A DNA stretch of 64,000 bases from Jannaschia formosa. Lineage in GTDB: Bacteria > Pseudomonadota > Alphaproteobacteria > Rhodobacterales > Rhodobacteraceae. The position numbers and the translations under genes are program-made. The DNA is taken from assembly GCF_003340555.1 (NCBI RefSeq), contig NZ_QPLJ01000017.1, positions 1 through 64,000 of the forward strand, in the 5' to 3' direction. This document shows, in pieces, positions 32,975 through 41,357 of the stretch (its first letter is position 1; each line of letters begins with the position of its first letter). The notes below the pieces were generated by a model. That model worked only from the letters and a program-made list of their open reading frames with translations, did not search any database and was not told the DNA's origin.

Positions 32975-34042
32975 CTACAGCCGCCGGATGCGCGCCGTGT
33001 TCCCGATCTCCGCCTCGAAGGCGCGGATCGCCCGCTCCAGACGGTCGCGCGGAACCTCGGAATAGTCCGTCGTGCCGACGATCCGGCACTCCCGCCCCCG
33101 CGCCGTCACCTTGGTCGCGCCGACGTGAAGCTCCAGCTTCGGGCTCGGCGCCGGCGCGGGACCTTCCTTCGGCGCGGGCTTCGCACTCTCCAGGAACTCG
33201 GTCAGGATACGCGTCTGCGCCTCGGCATCGGCGGCCTCAGCAAGCCGCGCGCGCAGTGCCTCGACCGCGTCGGGCCTGCGCAGGGCACGGGACACCTCGA
33301 CGCCAAGGTTGCGTGCCACGGCCTTGGGGAACTTGAGGTCCTCGCCCAGCACCGACAGTAGGAACACGAAGGACCGGATGTAGCTGCGCTTGGTCTTGTG
33401 CAGCGCCCCGTAGAGACGGCCGACCATCGCGTCGGGGTCGATCTCGTCCACGCCCTCGTCGAGGGCGGCGGCGATGGCGACCTGCGCCATCTCGGCGAAG
33501 GTCAGGTCCTCGCGGACCACGTTCTCCTCGACCATGTCGATGTAGCGGGCCAGCCGGTCGCGCGGATCGGCGGCGACGCGGGCGGTGACGGTGGAGAAGC
33601 GCGCCTCGCCCGTCTCGGCGAAAAGCTGGCTCAGCGCGGTCAGCCTCCGCCAGCCCTTGAGCAGCTGATAGCCGTCGCCCTCGGCCCAGACCTCGATCGG
33701 CTCGCGCTGGCCACGCGCGCGGATCGAGGCCTTCAGCTCCTCCATCTCGTCGGACTGCGCGACGGCCTCCAGCTCCAGCCGGTCGCGGGGCAGGGCGTCG
33801 GTGCGGATGCGGTCGAGCGGCAGATCCGACAGCACCCGGCCCTCGGCGGCCGCGGCCCGGAAGGCCTTGGCGTCCTCGGCATTGCGGCGGCGCTGCTCGA
33901 TCTTGGCCTCGGTCGCCTCGGCCAGGTTCTCGGCGGTCTCGCGCACGGCAGCGCCCATGGGGCCCGGCCGGCGGTCGCGCGGGCGGGCGGGCGCCTCGTC
34001 AGGGGTGAGCGGCGAGAAGCCGAACTTGTTGCGGTCGGTCAA
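32975..34042 (-). CDS. parB: Plasmid partition protein ParB
   Basis: A 355-residue centromere-binding CTPase. The ParB N domain includes IRARGQREPIEVWAEGDGYQLLKGWRR (about 145-171) with the KGWRRLTA nucleotide motif. The central helix-turn-helix domain follows (VEENVVREDLTFAEMAQVAIAAA, about 195-217). The C-terminus, ending IGNTARIRRL, should dimerise. I place the start at TTG 34042: GGAGG lies 7 bases upstream and the codon overlaps the ParA stop (TTGA). Two identical parS palindromes follow immediately. Segregation of this replicon is the clear role. Confidence 0.9.
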   Translation of the reverse strand: MTDRNKFGFSPLTPDEAPARPRDRRPGPMGAAVRETAENLAEATEAKIEQRRRNAEDAKAFRAAAAEGRVLSDLPLDRIRTDALPRDRLELEAVAQSDEMEELKASIRARGQREPIEVWAEGDGYQLLKGWRRLTALSQLFAETGEARFSTVTARVAADPRDRLARYIDMVEENVVREDLTFAEMAQVAIAAALDEGVDEIDPDAMVGRLYGALHKTKRSYIRSFVFLLSVLGEDLKFPKAVARNLGVEVSRALRRPDAVEALRARLAEAADAEAQTRILTEFLESAKPAPKEGPAPAPSPKLELHVGATKVTARGRECRIVGTTDYSEVPRDRLERAIRAFEAEIGNTARIRRL

Positions 34043-35349
34043 GATGCACCTCCGGTCTGCGAATCGGCCTGGTCCCAGGCATCCAGCACCGTAGCCTTGA
34101 ACTCGGCATAGGCCCTGTCGAAACTTTGCCGCGCGCGCTTCCAGGTCTCGCGCGTCATCTGGCGGTAATCCTGCTCGTAGACCGACATCTGGAAGCGGCC
34201 CGACTGCTCGACCGCGCGGGTCATTTCGATCGGGTGGGTGCACATGTCAGCGCCGAAGACGTTGGCGAACGCATCCTGCATCGCCTGGTGCAGCGGGTTG
34301 CCCGACTCGAACCGCGTCATCAGCAGGCGGACGTCCCGGAAGGTCTTGGGCAGGTGCAGCCCCGCCTCCTCGGCGAGCCCCGCGAACCCTTCGGAGATGT
34401 CGGCCATCGCGTCGCCGAGCTGCCCCAGATAGGAGGTGGTCGAGTCGTATTCCCAGTAGCCCGGCCCCGAGGGCACGTAGAGGATGTCGCAGGCGAAGGC
34501 GGCGTTGAGCGACTGGTAGCCGATGGCTGGCGGGCAGTCGAAGACGATCAGGTCGTACTGATCGTCCGGCAGCTCCGCGAGGTAGCGATCGACGCAGCCG
34601 AAGAAGGTCCAGGCCTTGTGCAGCGCGCGGTACTGGGCCGAGGCGAACTCCACGAAGGCGGCGTTGGCGCAGGAGGGGATGATGTCGATCGTCGGCCAGC
34701 AGGTCGACTGGATGAAGTCGCCCGTCCGCTGCGCGCCGATCGACTGCACGTCCTCGGGCAGCTCGTCCGACGAGGGATGCGGGCAGTCGTCGGGGTCGTC
34801 GTAGGTGGCGGTGATGCGGTCGGCCTCGCGGCAGAGGTCGCGGCACATGATGCCCCAGACCGTCTCCCATTCCCTGACCTCTACGAGGCCCATGGAATGG
34901 GTCAGCGTCGCCTGCGGATCGAAGTCGATGCAGAGCACGCGGTAGCCGTCGAGCGCGGCGGCATGGGCGAGATGCTGGGCAACCACGGTCTTGCCGACGC
35001 CGCCCTTGAAGTTCGACACGGCGACGCGCATCGCCCGGCCCTTCGGGCGCCGGGGCAGGAGCGTCTTGCCACGGAAGCGCAGGCGGCGGCGCAGCTCGTT
35101 GATCTCGGCCAGGGTGAACCAGCGCTGGCGCCCCTCCTCCTCGACGGTGCCCTGGGGCAGGGAGGGGTCGTCGGCCAGCTTCTTGCGCAGCGTGTCGGCG
35201 GGGATGTCGAACATGAACTGGCTGATCTCCCAGATGGAGAAGGGGCGCAGCGTCTTGACCTCGCCCGGCGAGAAGGTCGCGCGGCGCACGGCGGCCTGCT
35301 GCGACAGGCTGCGCTCGTTCATCTTCAGCAGATCGCGGTGGTCGCGCAT
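34039..35349 (-). CDS. parA: Plasmid partition ATPase ParA (with N-terminal winged-helix domain)
   Basis: A 436-residue type Ia partition ATPase. Residues 1-100 form a DNA-binding region (FSIWEISQFMFDIPADTLRKKLAD, then RWFTLAEINELRRRLRF) used for autoregulation. The deviant Walker A is FKGGVGKT (114-121), followed by CIDFDPQATLTHS. The Walker B region is DLIVFDCPPAIG (about 252-263). ATG 35349 follows GAGGGG. It is divergent from the replication initiator, with 331 bp between them. The domain layout is that of RepA/ParA of alphaproteobacterial low-copy plasmids. Confidence 0.92.
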   Translation of the reverse strand: MRDHRDLLKMNERSLSQQAAVRRATFSPGEVKTLRPFSIWEISQFMFDIPADTLRKKLADDPSLPQGTVEEEGRQRWFTLAEINELRRRLRFRGKTLLPRRPKGRAMRVAVSNFKGGVGKTVVAQHLAHAAALDGYRVLCIDFDPQATLTHSMGLVEVREWETVWGIMCRDLCREADRITATYDDPDDCPHPSSDELPEDVQSIGAQRTGDFIQSTCWPTIDIIPSCANAAFVEFASAQYRALHKAWTFFGCVDRYLAELPDDQYDLIVFDCPPAIGYQSLNAAFACDILYVPSGPGYWEYDSTTSYLGQLGDAMADISEGFAGLAEEAGLHLPKTFRDVRLLMTRFESGNPLHQAMQDAFANVFGADMCTHPIEMTRAVEQSGRFQMSVYEQDYRQMTRETWKRARQSFDRAYAEFKATVLDAWDQADSQTGGAS

Positions 35350-35680
35350 GGGGCCCCTCTCGTCTTGTACCCTGAAGACGGGAATAACGGGATTTCGCCG
35401 AACGGGGAAACCGCGATTTCGCGTCTTGTGGGGTGCGTACGCAGGAAACGGGATTGCGTGCAACAGTGCTCTGCCCATTGAGGCACAGGGGAGCGGCGAC
35501 TCGGGGTCATAGAGTGCCGGATAGGGTGACATTCGGCGCCCCCCTAAACCAACTATCCGATCTGAATCGATCAAGAGGAAGACCACCCCCGGAAATCCCG
35601 CTCTTGGAAATGCGTTGACAGAAAACGCGATCTACTCCGTATTCGGAGGCACAGGTGGAATCGGGGCAGGGATCCATAGC
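35350..35680. other. Candidate replication origin / divergent control region
   Basis: This 331-bp gene-free region lies between parA and the initiator gene and is less GC-rich than its surroundings. It contains four related 10-12-bp elements: CGGGATTTCGCC (35388-35399), CGCGATTTCGCG (35412-35423), CGGGATTGCG (35449-35458) and an inverted copy, CCGGAAATCCCG (35589-35600). CGTCTTGT occurs twice (35371-35378, 35422-35429). A perfect -35 hexamer TTGACA (35615-35620) precedes the initiator gene. The degenerate repeats could be initiator-binding iterons. No canonical DnaA box (TTATCCACA) was seen. Confidence 0.55.
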
Positions 35681-36364
35681 ATGAAGATCGACGTCAGGCA
35701 CTTCGCCGGGCCGCACGCGCCGGAGGCGAAATACGACGTGCTGACCGCGTTGAGCCTGATCGCCTTCGCCCGGGGCGGGGGGATGCAGGTCTCGGTGCTG
35801 CGGCTGATCGGGCTGATCACGGCGCGCTACAACTGGCGCGCCGACGAGCTCTGCGTCTGCCAGCGCGACATGGCGCGGATCTGGGGCGTCACCGAGCGCA
35901 CCGCCAAGCGCGAGGTTCGCGCCTGGGTCGAGGCGCGGCTGATGGTGCGCAAGCGGGTCGGCGTGCGGGGCAGGGCGGGGGCCTACCGGCTGGACCTGAT
36001 CGAGATCCGGGCGCAGGCGGCGGAGCTCTGGCCGCGGATCGGTCCCGACTACGTGGAGCGGATGGCGCCGCGCGGGGAGGTGCCGGAGCCGGTCGCCCCG
36101 GCGCAGGCGCCCGAGCCGGTCGAGCCCGCGCCGCGGGGAACCTGGCGAGCGGCGACGGGACGGCTGCGGCGGGCGGATGCCGGGATGCACGCGGCCTGGA
36201 TCGCGCCGCTCAGGCTGGAGGCGGACGAGGGCGGGGTGCTGACGCTGCGCGCGCCGACGCGCTTCATCGGCCATTACGTCGAGACGCGGCTGATGCGTCC
36301 GCTGGCCGAGGCGGTGGAGGCGGAGATGGGGCCGCGCCGCCGCATCATCGTCGCCGGTCCGTGA
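35681..36364 (+). CDS. Plasmid replication initiator, DnaA-like type
   Basis: A 227-residue initiator. The N-terminal two thirds contain a winged-helix-like region (CVCQRDMARIWGVTERTAKREVRAWVEARLMVRKRVGV, about 65-102). After a Pro/Ala linker (about 130-150), the C-terminal part (AAWIAPLRLEADEG, LRAPTRFIGHYVETRLMRPL) mimics the DnaA N-terminal domain. This combination defines the 'DnaA-like' replicases of Rhodobacterales plasmids. ATG 35681 has CAGGGA 8 bases upstream; a longer TTG start at 35615 would use bases that look like the -35 box. No RepC is present, so this is not a repABC replicon. Confidence 0.82.
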   Translation: MKIDVRHFAGPHAPEAKYDVLTALSLIAFARGGGMQVSVLRLIGLITARYNWRADELCVCQRDMARIWGVTERTAKREVRAWVEARLMVRKRVGVRGRAGAYRLDLIEIRAQAAELWPRIGPDYVERMAPRGEVPEPVAPAQAPEPVEPAPRGTWRAATGRLRRADAGMHAAWIAPLRLEADEGGVLTLRAPTRFIGHYVETRLMRPLAEAVEAEMGPRRRIIVAGP

Positions 36365-36376
36365 CGGCGCTCCCGT

Positions 36377-36390
36377 TTGACGCGAATCAA
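36377..36390. promoter_or_regulatory. FnrL-type box upstream of the phasin-like gene
   Basis: TTGACGCGAATCAA matches TTGAC-N4-ATCAA, the CRP/FNR-family consensus used by FnrL in Rhodobacterales. It is centred 61 bp before the ATG at 36445, the same distance as the box before usp, and fits activation under low oxygen. Confidence 0.65.
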
Positions 36391-36444
36391 GGCGCGCCTG
36401 GGGGGCGGCGCTAGGGTCCGGGCGAGTGGCAGGGAGGGCCCGAG

Positions 36445-36828
36445 ATGAGGACGATGACGAAGGCGGCACCGCGACCGGACACCGGCGCAGCGGGGGACGA
36501 GGCGGAGATGGGCGGGATCGGGGAGGGCGTCCTAACGGGCGACGGGCCCGAGGTGGCGGCGGGGCTGGGGCGGATGGTCGGCTCGGCGGCGTGGGTGCAG
36601 GCCAGGATCGCCCGCTTCGGCGCGCATCGGCTGCGCCGGGCGCTGGACGCGCAGGCGGAGATGCTGGCCTGCCGCACGCCCGAGGCGCTCTGCGCGGCGC
36701 AGATCGGCTATCTGAGCGGCCTGTCCGAGGATTACGCGCGGGAATGGGGCCGGCTCTTCGCCGCCGCGACGCGGCCGGGTCCGGGGCAGCCCGATCCCGT
36801 GGAGGAGCGGCACGCCACACCGGTCTGA
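36445..36828 (+). CDS. Small phasin-like protein
   Basis: A 127-residue helical protein. The stretch ALDAQAEMLACRTPEALCAAQIGYL (about 72-96), followed by LSEDYAREWGRLFAAAT, has the pattern of phasin-family proteins (long amphipathic helix, 'CRTPEAL...Q..Y'). Such proteins coat polyhydroxyalkanoate granules. The N-terminus is disordered and charged. ATG 36445 follows AGGGAGGG. An FnrL box lies at -61 from the start. No polymer synthase gene is in the window. The family call is moderate, because phasins are short and weakly conserved. Confidence 0.6.
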   Translation: MRTMTKAAPRPDTGAAGDEAEMGGIGEGVLTGDGPEVAAGLGRMVGSAAWVQARIARFGAHRLRRALDAQAEMLACRTPEALCAAQIGYLSGLSEDYAREWGRLFAAATRPGPGQPDPVEERHATPV

Positions 36829-36874
36829 GGCTGAGGGGGGCGTCACGGGGAAGGGGCGGCGTCCTTCCGGCGCG

Positions 36875-38647
36875 TCAGCGACCGCGGATCAGCATCGAGG
36901 GGTCCCGTGACAGCGCCTGCGCGAGGCGCTGCACGGCTTCGGCCGCGGCGGCGATCTCGCGCAGGGCGCGGTCCATGCCCGGCGCCGCGCGGCCGAGATC
37001 GGCGAAGGCGCCGTCGGCGCGGCCGAGGGCGGCCTGCGCGGTGGTGACGGCGGCGCGCGCCTCGCCCAGCAGCGCCTCCGCCTCCTCGGTGAGGGGGCCG
37101 ATGCGTCCTGCGACGGTCTCCGCCGAGGTGGCGAGCCGCGCCCCGGCCTCGGCGATCCCGGTGGCGGCGGGGGCGATGTCGCGCGCGACGGTCCCGATCT
37201 CGGTCGAGGCGGCGTCGACGGCGCGCGCCGCGCCGGTCAGCGCGTCGAGGGCGGGGCCGCCCTGCTCCAGCCGGGCCGCGGCGAGGGCCGACAGCTCGGG
37301 CAGGGCCGCCCCCTCGACCGCCTGCGTGGCGGCGTCGAGCGTGGTCTCGGCGCGGTCGGCAAGGCCCGGGAGGCGCGCGGCGGCGGCGCGGGCCTCGGCC
37401 AGGGCAGGGGGCAGATCGGCGCGGAGCGCGGCGGCGCCCGCCCCGGCATCGGCGAGCACCGGGCGCAGGTCGGCCAGCGCCCGGTCTGCGGCCGCGGCGA
37501 CGGTCCGGGCGTCGCGGGCGAGCGCGGAGAGCGCCTCGGCGGCCTCGGTCGCGGCGGCGAGCGTCGGGGCGGCCTCGTCCAGCCGGGCGCGGCCCGCCTC
37601 GGCTGCCTGCGTGACGGCGGAGAGCGTCGCCCCGGTCTCGTCGAAGAGCGCCGGGAGCCGGGTCTCGGCCAGGGGCCGCAGGGCCGTGGCGATCCCCTCC
37701 GCCTCGGCGAGGAGGGAGGGCAGGGCGGCGACGGCCGGCCGCGCCTCGGCCAGCGTGGCGGTCAGTGCGTCGGTCGTCCCGCGCGCCCCGGCGGCAAGCT
37801 GCTCCGTCTCTCGGGCGGCGGCGTCTATCGCGCCCAGCACCGCCTCCGCCTCGGCGAGCCGCGCCCGGCCGGTCGCGGCGGCGGCGGACAGCTCCGCCAG
37901 GGCGCCCTCGGCCGCGTCTGCGAGGCCGGGGCCGCGCGCCGCGACGGTGGTCCGCAGCGTCGCGGCCAGCGCCTCCGCCTCGGCGGCCGCGCCCTCGACC
38001 CGGGCCAGCGTGTCGGGCAGGCCGCGCAGCGCGGGGGCGAGGTCGCGGCCGATGCCGCCCAGATCCTCGGCCAGCGCGCCGATCTCGCCCAGCCCGGCCG
38101 CGCCCTGCTCCAGCTCCGAAAGGACGCGGGTGACGCGGGCGGCGTTCTCGGGCGTGGCGAAGGCGCGCAGGTCGGCGACGAGCGCGCGCGCCTCCTCCAG
38201 CAGGGCGGGGGCCTCGTCGGCCAGCGTCTCGACCGCGCCACGGCCCGGCGTCAGCATCGGCATCCCCTGCGGCCCGCGCTCGAGCGGCCCGGCGCGGGGA
38301 TCGCCGCCTTCCAGCGCAACCACGGCCACGCCGGTCACGCCCTGCGTCGACAGCCGCGCCACCGCGCCCTCGCGCAGCGGCACGTCCTCCAGCACCTCGA
38401 TCTCGACCCGGATCAGCCCGGTGCCCGCCGGGTCCAGCTCCATCGCCGAGACCTCGCCCACGGGCAGGCCGTTGTAGCGGACCTCGGAGGCGGGGCTCAG
38501 GCCCGACACGTCATCGAAGACGACGGCATAGGTGGTCGTGCGGCGGCCGGGATCGTAGTCGGTCAGCCAGACCAGCAGGCCTGCGCCGATGGCGCCGGCT
38601 AGAAGGACGAAGGCCGCGATCAGGGCGTAGGGGGCGCTGCGTTCCAA
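36875..38647 (-). CDS. mlaD: MlaD-family (MCE) lipid-transport protein with very long Ala-rich helical region
   Basis: A 590-residue inner-membrane-anchored MCE protein. One N-terminal span (YALIAAFVLLAGAIGAGLLVWL, about 6-27) is followed by a single MCE domain (about 38-118, YAVVFDDVSGLSPASEVRYNG, then ARLSTQGVTGVAVVAL). About 460 residues of Ala/Glu/Arg-rich heptad-like helix fill the rest. E. coli MlaD is about 180 residues, so this resembles longer PqiB/Mce-type needles that could span the periplasm. The TTG start at 38647 follows GGAGG 7 bases upstream, inside the end of mlaF. It is the last gene of the usp-mlaE-mlaF-mlaD operon. Confidence 0.85.
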   Translation of the reverse strand: MERSAPYALIAAFVLLAGAIGAGLLVWLTDYDPGRRTTTYAVVFDDVSGLSPASEVRYNGLPVGEVSAMELDPAGTGLIRVEIEVLEDVPLREGAVARLSTQGVTGVAVVALEGGDPRAGPLERGPQGMPMLTPGRGAVETLADEAPALLEEARALVADLRAFATPENAARVTRVLSELEQGAAGLGEIGALAEDLGGIGRDLAPALRGLPDTLARVEGAAAEAEALAATLRTTVAARGPGLADAAEGALAELSAAAATGRARLAEAEAVLGAIDAAARETEQLAAGARGTTDALTATLAEARPAVAALPSLLAEAEGIATALRPLAETRLPALFDETGATLSAVTQAAEAGRARLDEAAPTLAAATEAAEALSALARDARTVAAAADRALADLRPVLADAGAGAAALRADLPPALAEARAAAARLPGLADRAETTLDAATQAVEGAALPELSALAAARLEQGGPALDALTGAARAVDAASTEIGTVARDIAPAATGIAEAGARLATSAETVAGRIGPLTEEAEALLGEARAAVTTAQAALGRADGAFADLGRAAPGMDRALREIAAAAEAVQRLAQALSRDPSMLIRGR

Positions 38648-38650
38648 GGA

Positions 38651-39412
38651 TCAGCCTCCGAAGGCGGCGCGGCCGCGCGGGCCGCCGAAATAGCGCTCGA
38701 TCCAGGGATGGCCGGTCGCGCGCAGCTCCGGCACGGTGCCGACGGCGACGACGCGCCTGTCGGCCAGGACCGCCACGCGATCGCAGATCGCGGCGAGGCT
38801 GTCGAGATCGTGGGTCACGAAGAACACCGTCAGGCCGAGCGCGCGCTTGAGGTCGAGGATCAGCGCGTCGAAGGCCGAGGCGCCGATCGGGTCGAGCCCC
38901 GCCGTCGGCTCGTCGAGGAACACCACCTCGGGGTCGAGCGCCAGCGCGCGGGCGAGCCCGGCGCGCTTGCGCATGCCCCCGGATATCTCGGAGGGGCGCA
39001 GGTCCGCCGCCTCTGGCGGCAGGCCCGCGAGCGCGAGCTTCAGCTCGGCCGCGCCGCGGCTGGTGCGGGGGTCGAGCCCGGGGAAGCGTTCGAGCATCGG
39101 CGCCTCGACGTTCTGGCGCAGGGTCAGCGACGAGAACAGCGCGCCGTCCTGGAACATCACCCCAGTGCGGCGCAGCGCGGCGCGGCGCGCCTCCTCCCCG
39201 GCCTCGTCCATGCGGGTGCCCAGCAGGTCGATCCGCCCGGCGCGCGGCGGGACGAGGCCGATGATCGCCCGCAGCAGCACCGACTTGCCGGTGCCCGAGC
39301 CGCCGACCACGCCCAGCACCTCGCCCCGGTGCATCGTCAGCGACAGCCCGTCATGGATCGTGCGGTCGCCGAAGCCGGTGACGAGGCCCTCGACGGTCAG
39401 CGCCGCGGTCAT
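38651..39412 (-). CDS. mlaF: MlaF-type ATPase of phospholipid/MCE transporter
   Basis: A 253-residue ATPase. Walker A is GGSGTGKS (about 37-44), the signature ISGGMRKRAGLARALA is typical of MlaF (SGGMxKR), and Walker B is EVVFLDEPTAGLDPIG. The MlaF C-terminal handshake region is short but present (ATGHPWIERYFGG). Its ATG overlaps the mlaE stop (ATGA). It drives lipid movement between the inner membrane and the MCE protein, in either direction. There is no MlaC or MlaA partner in the window. Confidence 0.9.
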   Translation of the reverse strand: MTAALTVEGLVTGFGDRTIHDGLSLTMHRGEVLGVVGGSGTGKSVLLRAIIGLVPPRAGRIDLLGTRMDEAGEEARRAALRRTGVMFQDGALFSSLTLRQNVEAPMLERFPGLDPRTSRGAAELKLALAGLPPEAADLRPSEISGGMRKRAGLARALALDPEVVFLDEPTAGLDPIGASAFDALILDLKRALGLTVFFVTHDLDSLAAICDRVAVLADRRVVAVGTVPELRATGHPWIERYFGGPRGRAAFGG

Positions 39413-40443
39413 ACGCCCAGCACCGCGAAGAGGATCGAGAAGGCCGCGTCGGCCACGATCACGAGGAAGATCGCCACGACGACGGCGCGCGAGGTCATGC
39501 GCCCCAGGCTTTCGGCGTCGGAGCCGACCTGCAGCCCGAACCAGCAGCCCGTCAGCCCCACGATCAGCGCGAAGGCCGGGGCCTTCGCCAGCCCCACGAG
39601 GTAATGGGACGCGCCGATGGCGGCCTCCATCCGGGCCACGAACATGGCCGGCGAGACGCCGAGCTCGATCCAGGACATCGCCGCCCCGCCCAGGAGGCCC
39701 GCCACGTCGGCGGCGACGGTCAGCAGCGGCAGCGCGATCACCAGCGCGAGGATGCGCGGCAGGGCCAGCACCGCCACCGGGTCGAGGCCCAGCGTGCGCA
39801 GCGCGTCCACCTCCTCGCGCATCTTCATCGAGCCGATGGCGGCTGTGAAGGCCGCGCCGGAGCGGCCCGCGACGATGATCGCGGTCAGCAGGACGCCCAG
39901 CTCGCGCAGGACAGAGATCGCGATCAGGTCGACGACGAAGACCTGCGCGCCGAACTGGCGAAGCTGCGCCGCGCCCTGGAAGGCCAGCACCACGCCGATC
40001 AGGAAGGACATCAGCGTCACGATCGGGATCGCCGTCAGCCCGGTCTCGCGCAGGTGGTGGACGGTAGAGGTCAGGCGCAGGCGGCGCGGATGGCGGGGCA
40101 GGGCGGCGGCCAGCACCAGCACGCGGCCGAAGAAGGCGAGCCCGGCCACGAGACCCCGCGGCGAGGGCAGGCGCCAGGAGGGCCGCGCCGCGGGCGCCGC
40201 GGGCGCGGGCATCGCCGCCGCGGCGAGGTCGATCAGGGCCGCCACCTCGGGCCGCGCGCCCCGGAGCGGCCGCCCCGAGGCGGCGAGGAACCAGGCCCCC
40301 GCCATGTCGACCCGCGCCACGCCCGACAGGTCGAGCGGCCCCGTCCCCGGCCCGAGCGCGTCGCGCAGCGCGTCCACGGTGCCGAGCGTCAGCGCGCCCT
40401 CGGGCAGATGCGGGCCGACCGGCTCGGCTGTGGGGGCGGGCAC
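39409..40443 (-). CDS. mlaE: MlaE-type permease with N-terminal STAS domain
   Basis: A 344-residue membrane protein. Residues 1-75 form a STAS-like domain (LDLSGVARVDMAGAWFLAASG), the role played by separate MlaB in E. coli. The MlaE permease follows: MSFLIGVVLAFQGAAQLRQFGA (about 143-164), then ELGVLLTAIIVAGRSGAAF and GSMKMREEVDALRTLG, the diagnostic cytoplasmic loop. The GTG start at 40443 lies 9 bp after the usp stop. Fusion of STAS to MlaE is common in alphaproteobacteria and explains the missing mlaB. Confidence 0.9.
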   Translation of the reverse strand: MPAPTAEPVGPHLPEGALTLGTVDALRDALGPGTGPLDLSGVARVDMAGAWFLAASGRPLRGARPEVAALIDLAAAAMPAPAAPAARPSWRLPSPRGLVAGLAFFGRVLVLAAALPRHPRRLRLTSTVHHLRETGLTAIPIVTLMSFLIGVVLAFQGAAQLRQFGAQVFVVDLIAISVLRELGVLLTAIIVAGRSGAAFTAAIGSMKMREEVDALRTLGLDPVAVLALPRILALVIALPLLTVAADVAGLLGGAAMSWIELGVSPAMFVARMEAAIGASHYLVGLAKAPAFALIVGLTGCWFGLQVGSDAESLGRMTSRAVVVAIFLVIVADAAFSILFAVLGV

Positions 40444-40452
40444 GGGGGGCGC

Positions 40453-41289
40453 TCACCGCGAGAAGAGGACGGGGATCCGGGCCTCGCGCAGCAGGTCCCG
40501 CGACACGGCGCCGAGGATCAGATCGTAGGCGCGCGAATGGCCATAGGCGCCGACCGCCAGCACGTCGGCCCCGAACTCCCGCGCCTCCGCCTCGAGCGCG
40601 CCCGCGATGGACTCGACGCGGTCGAACCGCCGGTCGATCTCCACCTCGAAGCCGTGGCGCGAGAGGGTCGCGGCGAGGTCCGTCATCACCTCGCCGGCAT
40701 CGCCGAGGCGCGGGCCGGGGCCGAAGGAGACCAGCCGGATCGCCGCCCCGGCCGAGAGCAGCGGCACGAGGTCATGCAGCGCCCGCGCCGCCTGCGCGGT
40801 GTCGCGCCAGCCGACCAGCGCGCGGCCGAGACCGGCGGTCTCGCCGTCCTTCGGCACGACCAGCACGGGGCGGCCCGCGCCACGGATCACCGCCTCCTGC
40901 AGGAAGCGCTGCTGGTGGGCGTCCTGTCCGCCTTCCGCCGCGCTCATCATCACGAGGTCGGCCGCGCGCGCGACCTCGACGGCGGCATCCGAGGGCAGCT
41001 CGTCCCCGGCGGTCAGAAGCCGCCACTCGGCGCGGGCGCCGAGCCCGGCGCTCTCCTTGTCGAAGACGGCCTTCAGGCGCTCTGCCTGCTCGCGCTGATG
41101 CTTGCGGATGCCCTGGTAGACGGTCGCCGGGATGCTGACCGGGTAGCGGGGATAGAAGACCACGCCTTCCATGACGTGGAGCCCGACGAGATGGGCGTCC
41201 CATCCGGTGGCGAGCGTGCTGGCGGTGCGGGTGAGGGCGGGGGCCCCGGCCTCGTCGGTCAGGCAGGCGAGAACGGTCTTCGGTGTCAT
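40453..41289 (-). CDS. Tandem-domain universal stress protein
   Basis: A 278-residue protein with two Usp folds. The first starts KTVLACLTDEAGAPALTR and ends GRPVLVVPKDG (about 137). The second starts RALVGWRDTAQAARAL and ends with the ATP-binding pattern GAYGHSRAYDLILGAVSRDL (about 249-268). ATG 41289 follows AAGGAGGAG. An FnrL box is centred about 61 bp upstream. Usp proteins with this layout often rise under low oxygen. Here it leads an operon with the Mla genes, coupling oxygen limitation to envelope lipid transport. Confidence 0.87.
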   Translation of the reverse strand: MTPKTVLACLTDEAGAPALTRTASTLATGWDAHLVGLHVMEGVVFYPRYPVSIPATVYQGIRKHQREQAERLKAVFDKESAGLGARAEWRLLTAGDELPSDAAVEVARAADLVMMSAAEGGQDAHQQRFLQEAVIRGAGRPVLVVPKDGETAGLGRALVGWRDTAQAARALHDLVPLLSAGAAIRLVSFGPGPRLGDAGEVMTDLAATLSRHGFEVEIDRRFDRVESIAGALEAEAREFGADVLAVGAYGHSRAYDLILGAVSRDLLREARIPVLFSR

Positions 41290-41343
41290 GGCGGCTCCTC
41301 CTTCGGGAACGGCCCTGACTAGCACGCCCGTGCTGGCGCCGAT

Positions 41344-41357
41344 TTGACGGAGATCAA
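41344..41357. promoter_or_regulatory. FnrL-type box upstream of the usp-mla operon
   Basis: TTGACGGAGATCAA matches TTGAC-N4-ATCAA. TTTGACGGAG is repeated 18 bp further (41361-41370), giving a half-site copy. The distance to the usp ATG suits a class II (about -41.5) FNR-type promoter with a leader of about 20 nt. Confidence 0.7.

Noticed and set aside
32886-36364. repABC-type replicon
   Set aside because: parA and parB resemble RepA/RepB and the parS pattern fits, but no RepC initiator is present. The divergent initiator has a DnaA-N-like C-terminus instead.
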